Assembly: GCF_029937855.1 (NCBI RefSeq)
Contig: NZ_JAPYPC010000003.1
Span: 124,001-188,000, forward strand
Direction: 5' to 3'
Length of the DNA stretch: 64,000 bases
DNA from: Christiangramia sp.
GTDB taxonomy: Bacteria > Bacteroidota > Bacteroidia > Flavobacteriales > Flavobacteriaceae
Shown: in pieces, positions 62,367-64,000 of the stretch
How positions within the stretch are numbered: position 1 is the stretch's first letter
Layout: each line of letters starts with the position of its first letter
The notes under the pieces: generated by a model
The model's input: only the letters and a program-made list of their open reading frames with translations
Told to the model about the DNA's origin: nothing
Databases searched by the model: none
Position numbers and translations under genes: made by a program

Positions 62367-62602
62367 TATCCTCCAGCGAATGGTGGTAAAAACGCCACCT
62401 CATCGTCATCTTTTAATTCTACTTCAGTATTTAGATCCTGGTTTACCGCCAGCTGAATCGATTCCGGATCTGCTATATTATGTTTCTGAACCTGCCGGGC
62501 TTTAAGCTCCTCAAGGGAAATATTTTCCCCCAGTTCCAGAACTTCCTCGGTTTTTCCAACCGATTCCGCGATCATTCCAAAATATTTTAAATTCACTTTC
62601 AT
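62366..62602 (-). CDS. moaD: Molybdopterin synthase sulfur carrier subunit MoaD
   Basis: A 78-residue ubiquitin-fold protein ending FLPPFAGG, with the Gly-Gly end that carries the thiocarboxylate. The start is 4 bases inside the previous gene (MocA-like) and its stop overlaps the MoeB start, a tight operon. Confidence 0.94.
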   Translation of the reverse strand: MKVNLKYFGMIAESVGKTEEVLELGENISLEELKARQVQKHNIADPESIQLAVNQDLNTEVELKDDDEVAFLPPFAGG

Positions 62603-63207
62603 TTCTTTTCCATCTGCTTTAGTAATTCCACATCTTCTTTTGTGTCCACATCAAAATTTCCTGCTTCAAAGCTTACAGTTTGATATTCGATTTCTCCATT
62701 AATTAATAGTTTTTTCGCTCCCTGATCTCCTTCTAATTTCCCTAACTCTGAAAATAATTCTTTGGAAAAGATTGCAGGCACTCCCAATTCTCCAGAATAT
62801 TTAGAAAATGTAGCCGGAGCTTTGTTTTCCAACTGAACTTTAATCAAGCTATCAATGTTTTCTTTGCTCACAAATGGCTGATCGGACACCAGTATAAGAA
62901 TATGCTCCAGATGCTTCTCCGATTTCAGGCTTGCTGCTAAGCCAGATTTAATACTTGTTGACATTCCTTCTTCCCATTCTTCATTCATCACCACCCGGAA
63001 ATTCCCTGGCTCGATATCATTAATAATCTCCTTAGATTTTGCTCCCAAAACCATCATTTTAGTATCAAACTGAAAAAAATCAGCAACTTCGATCACCTGC
63101 TGAAGCAGTAATTTACCTTTGAACTCCACCAGCTGTTTTGGACGTCCAAGTCGGCTGGAAGAACCTGCCGCCAGAATAATTACGCCTATTTTCTTATTCT
63201 CGATCAT
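62599..63207 (-). CDS. MocA/MobA-like nucleotidyltransferase
   Basis: A 202-residue enzyme. ATG 63207 is chosen as it starts the first beta strand MIENKKIGVIILAAGSSSRL; a GTP/CTP-binding GRPKQLVEFKGKLLLQQ and ILVSDQPFVSKENID follow. It resembles MocA, which adds CMP to molybdopterin, or MobA. The presence of XdhC next door favours the MocA assignment. It overlaps moaD by 4 bases. Confidence 0.88.
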   Translation of the reverse strand: MIENKKIGVIILAAGSSSRLGRPKQLVEFKGKLLLQQVIEVADFFQFDTKMMVLGAKSKEIINDIEPGNFRVVMNEEWEEGMSTSIKSGLAASLKSEKHLEHILILVSDQPFVSKENIDSLIKVQLENKAPATFSKYSGELGVPAIFSKELFSELGKLEGDQGAKKLLINGEIEYQTVSFEAGNFDVDTKEDVELLKQMEKK

Positions 63208-63296
63208 TTTTTCTTTTTTCGTCCTCCTGAACTTAATGCAGGATCTTAACATTTAGATGTTAAAATAAATTCGCCATATCGTGTTCCCAATCTTTG

Positions 63297-64000
63297 TCAC
63301 CCTACATGAGATAATATTTTTTTAAAATGATTTTCTTTCTTTTCATGGATCGGTGACTCTTTTTTCCGTAACGGCCTGGCATCTTTACCGGTTAACATCG
63401 ACTGTATTTCAGCTAAAATTGAAAGTCCTATCTCTGCCGGGGTCTCCGCACCAATTTCAAGACCTACGGGAGCGTATATTTTTTTCAGGGTTTCGTTTTT
63501 CAGCTTAAATCCTTCAGTTTTCAACTCATCAAGCATTCGCTTATATTTTTTCTTCGGACCCAGAATTCCTATATAGGGGATCGTCTTTTCAGGTAACAGT
63601 AATTTCAGGACAGCCATATCATAATTATAATTATGGCTCATCAATACGAAACAGCTGCGATTATCAATTTCAATATTTTCGAGGGTTTCCTCCGGCTTTG
63701 AAACGATCACCTGGCAGGAATTGGTAAAACGCTCTTTATTGGCATGCGTTAGCCTTCCATCGGTCACGATCACATCCCAACCGAGCAATTCAGCCTGCAT
63801 TGCCAGGATCTGCGCGTCATTGCCAGCCCCCACCAAAATTAATTTTACCGGCGGCTGATAATTCTGGATAAAAAAATAATGAGTATTCCCATTCAGAGCC
63901 ACTTTCGCAAAATGAGGTTTATTATTATCAAGGCTGATTTTAACCTGCTCCAGAACTATTTTCTTTAAATCTTCTTCTAATCCTTTTCCATGAAAACTTG
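63297..64000 (-). CDS. XdhC/CoxI-family protein (5' end outside)
   Basis: The reading frame is open to the right window edge; a GTG at 63902 is not the start because the upstream frame remains coding (SFHGKGLEEDLKKIVLEQ). The C-terminal domain is complete, with a nucleotide-like KLILVGAGNDAQILAMQAEL and the signature YIGILGPKKKYKRMLDEL, and ends with APVGLEIGAETPAEIGLSIL. XdhC inserts sulfurated molybdopterin into xanthine dehydrogenase-type enzymes. It is first in this operon within the window. Confidence 0.9.
   Translation of the reverse strand, partial: SFHGKGLEEDLKKIVLEQVKISLDNNKPHFAKVALNGNTHYFFIQNYQPPVKLILVGAGNDAQILAMQAELLGWDVIVTDGRLTHANKERFTNSCQVIVSKPEETLENIEIDNRSCFVLMSHNYNYDMAVLKLLLPEKTIPYIGILGPKKKYKRMLDELKTEGFKLKNETLKKIYAPVGLEIGAETPAEIGLSILAEIQSMLTGKDARPLRKKESPIHEKKENHFKKILSHVG

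Overview
The window looks like a chromosomal segment of a marine-type Flavobacteriaceae bacterium (Bacteroidota), plausibly close to Gramella/Christiangramia; the genus is a guess from gene style. The evidence is a type IX secretion and gliding set (a type B sorting-domain adhesin with a PorP/SprF partner and an OmpA-like partner, PorV, GldJ), -7 boxes of the Bacteroidota form TAnnTTTG, AT-rich intergenic DNA with weak Shine-Dalgarno sequences, and the hpt-adk-obgE and cdd-pdhA-pdhC gene orders.

Layout. 1-8.9 kb: end of a TPR protein gene, then a giant repeat-rich secreted adhesin, a PorP/SprF barrel and a TPR/PD40/OmpA lipid-envelope protein, closed by a terminator. 9.3-12.6 kb: a frameshifted GNAT acetyltransferase, a DUF4136 lipoprotein, obgE-adk-hpt. 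12.7-21.3 kb: purK-purE, an M3 peptidase, an ECF-like sigma factor with a small HxxxCxxC zinc protein, a UbiA-like membrane protein, gcvP. 21.4-32 kb: a ketosynthase III/methyltransferase/glycosyltransferase trio, a PafA-like phosphatase, an MlaE-MlaF transporter pair, a DUF389 membrane protein, then mannose-1-phosphate guanylyltransferase, SprT-like, SDR and M28 peptidase genes. 32-41.8 kb: pyruvate dehydrogenase E2 and E1 alpha, cdd, porV, gldJ, murF and an M20 dipeptidase.

42.09-56.53 kb is an integrated mobile element of about 14.4 kb inserted in a tRNA-Leu(UAG) gene. The left junction keeps an intact tRNA; the right junction carries a displaced tRNA 3' half plus its terminator. The element has a tyrosine integrase next to the right junction, paired GGTAACAC boxes at both ends, a primase-helicase, a TOPRIM primase, a MobC-like protein, a relaxase and a small membrane protein. 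I see no coupling ATPase or type IV secretion genes, so it looks mobilizable rather than self-conjugative. Its non-coding DNA is rich: an iteron-like field with a long hairpin between the two replication genes, an oriT-like palindrome cluster before mobC, and a three-unit operator array of exact 33-bp period before an AAA/DUF4143 ATPase gene. Cargo is that ATPase, a DoxX-like protein, a FecA-like TonB receptor and a three-repeat PepSY-like lipoprotein; a decayed IS256-family element sits between the last two.

56.6-64 kb is a leftward molybdenum-cofactor operon: TauE/SafE-like transporter, moeA, moaA, a moaC-moaB fusion, moaE, a ThiF/MoeB-rhodanese fusion, moaD, a MocA-like nucleotidyltransferase and an XdhC-like protein cut by the window end. 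Together they cover cofactor assembly and, through MocA/XdhC, probably loading of a xanthine-dehydrogenase-type enzyme encoded beyond the right edge.

The most notable observations are the mobile element and its candidate oriT, origin and operator DNA. No CRISPR array, rRNA or phage structural gene was seen.
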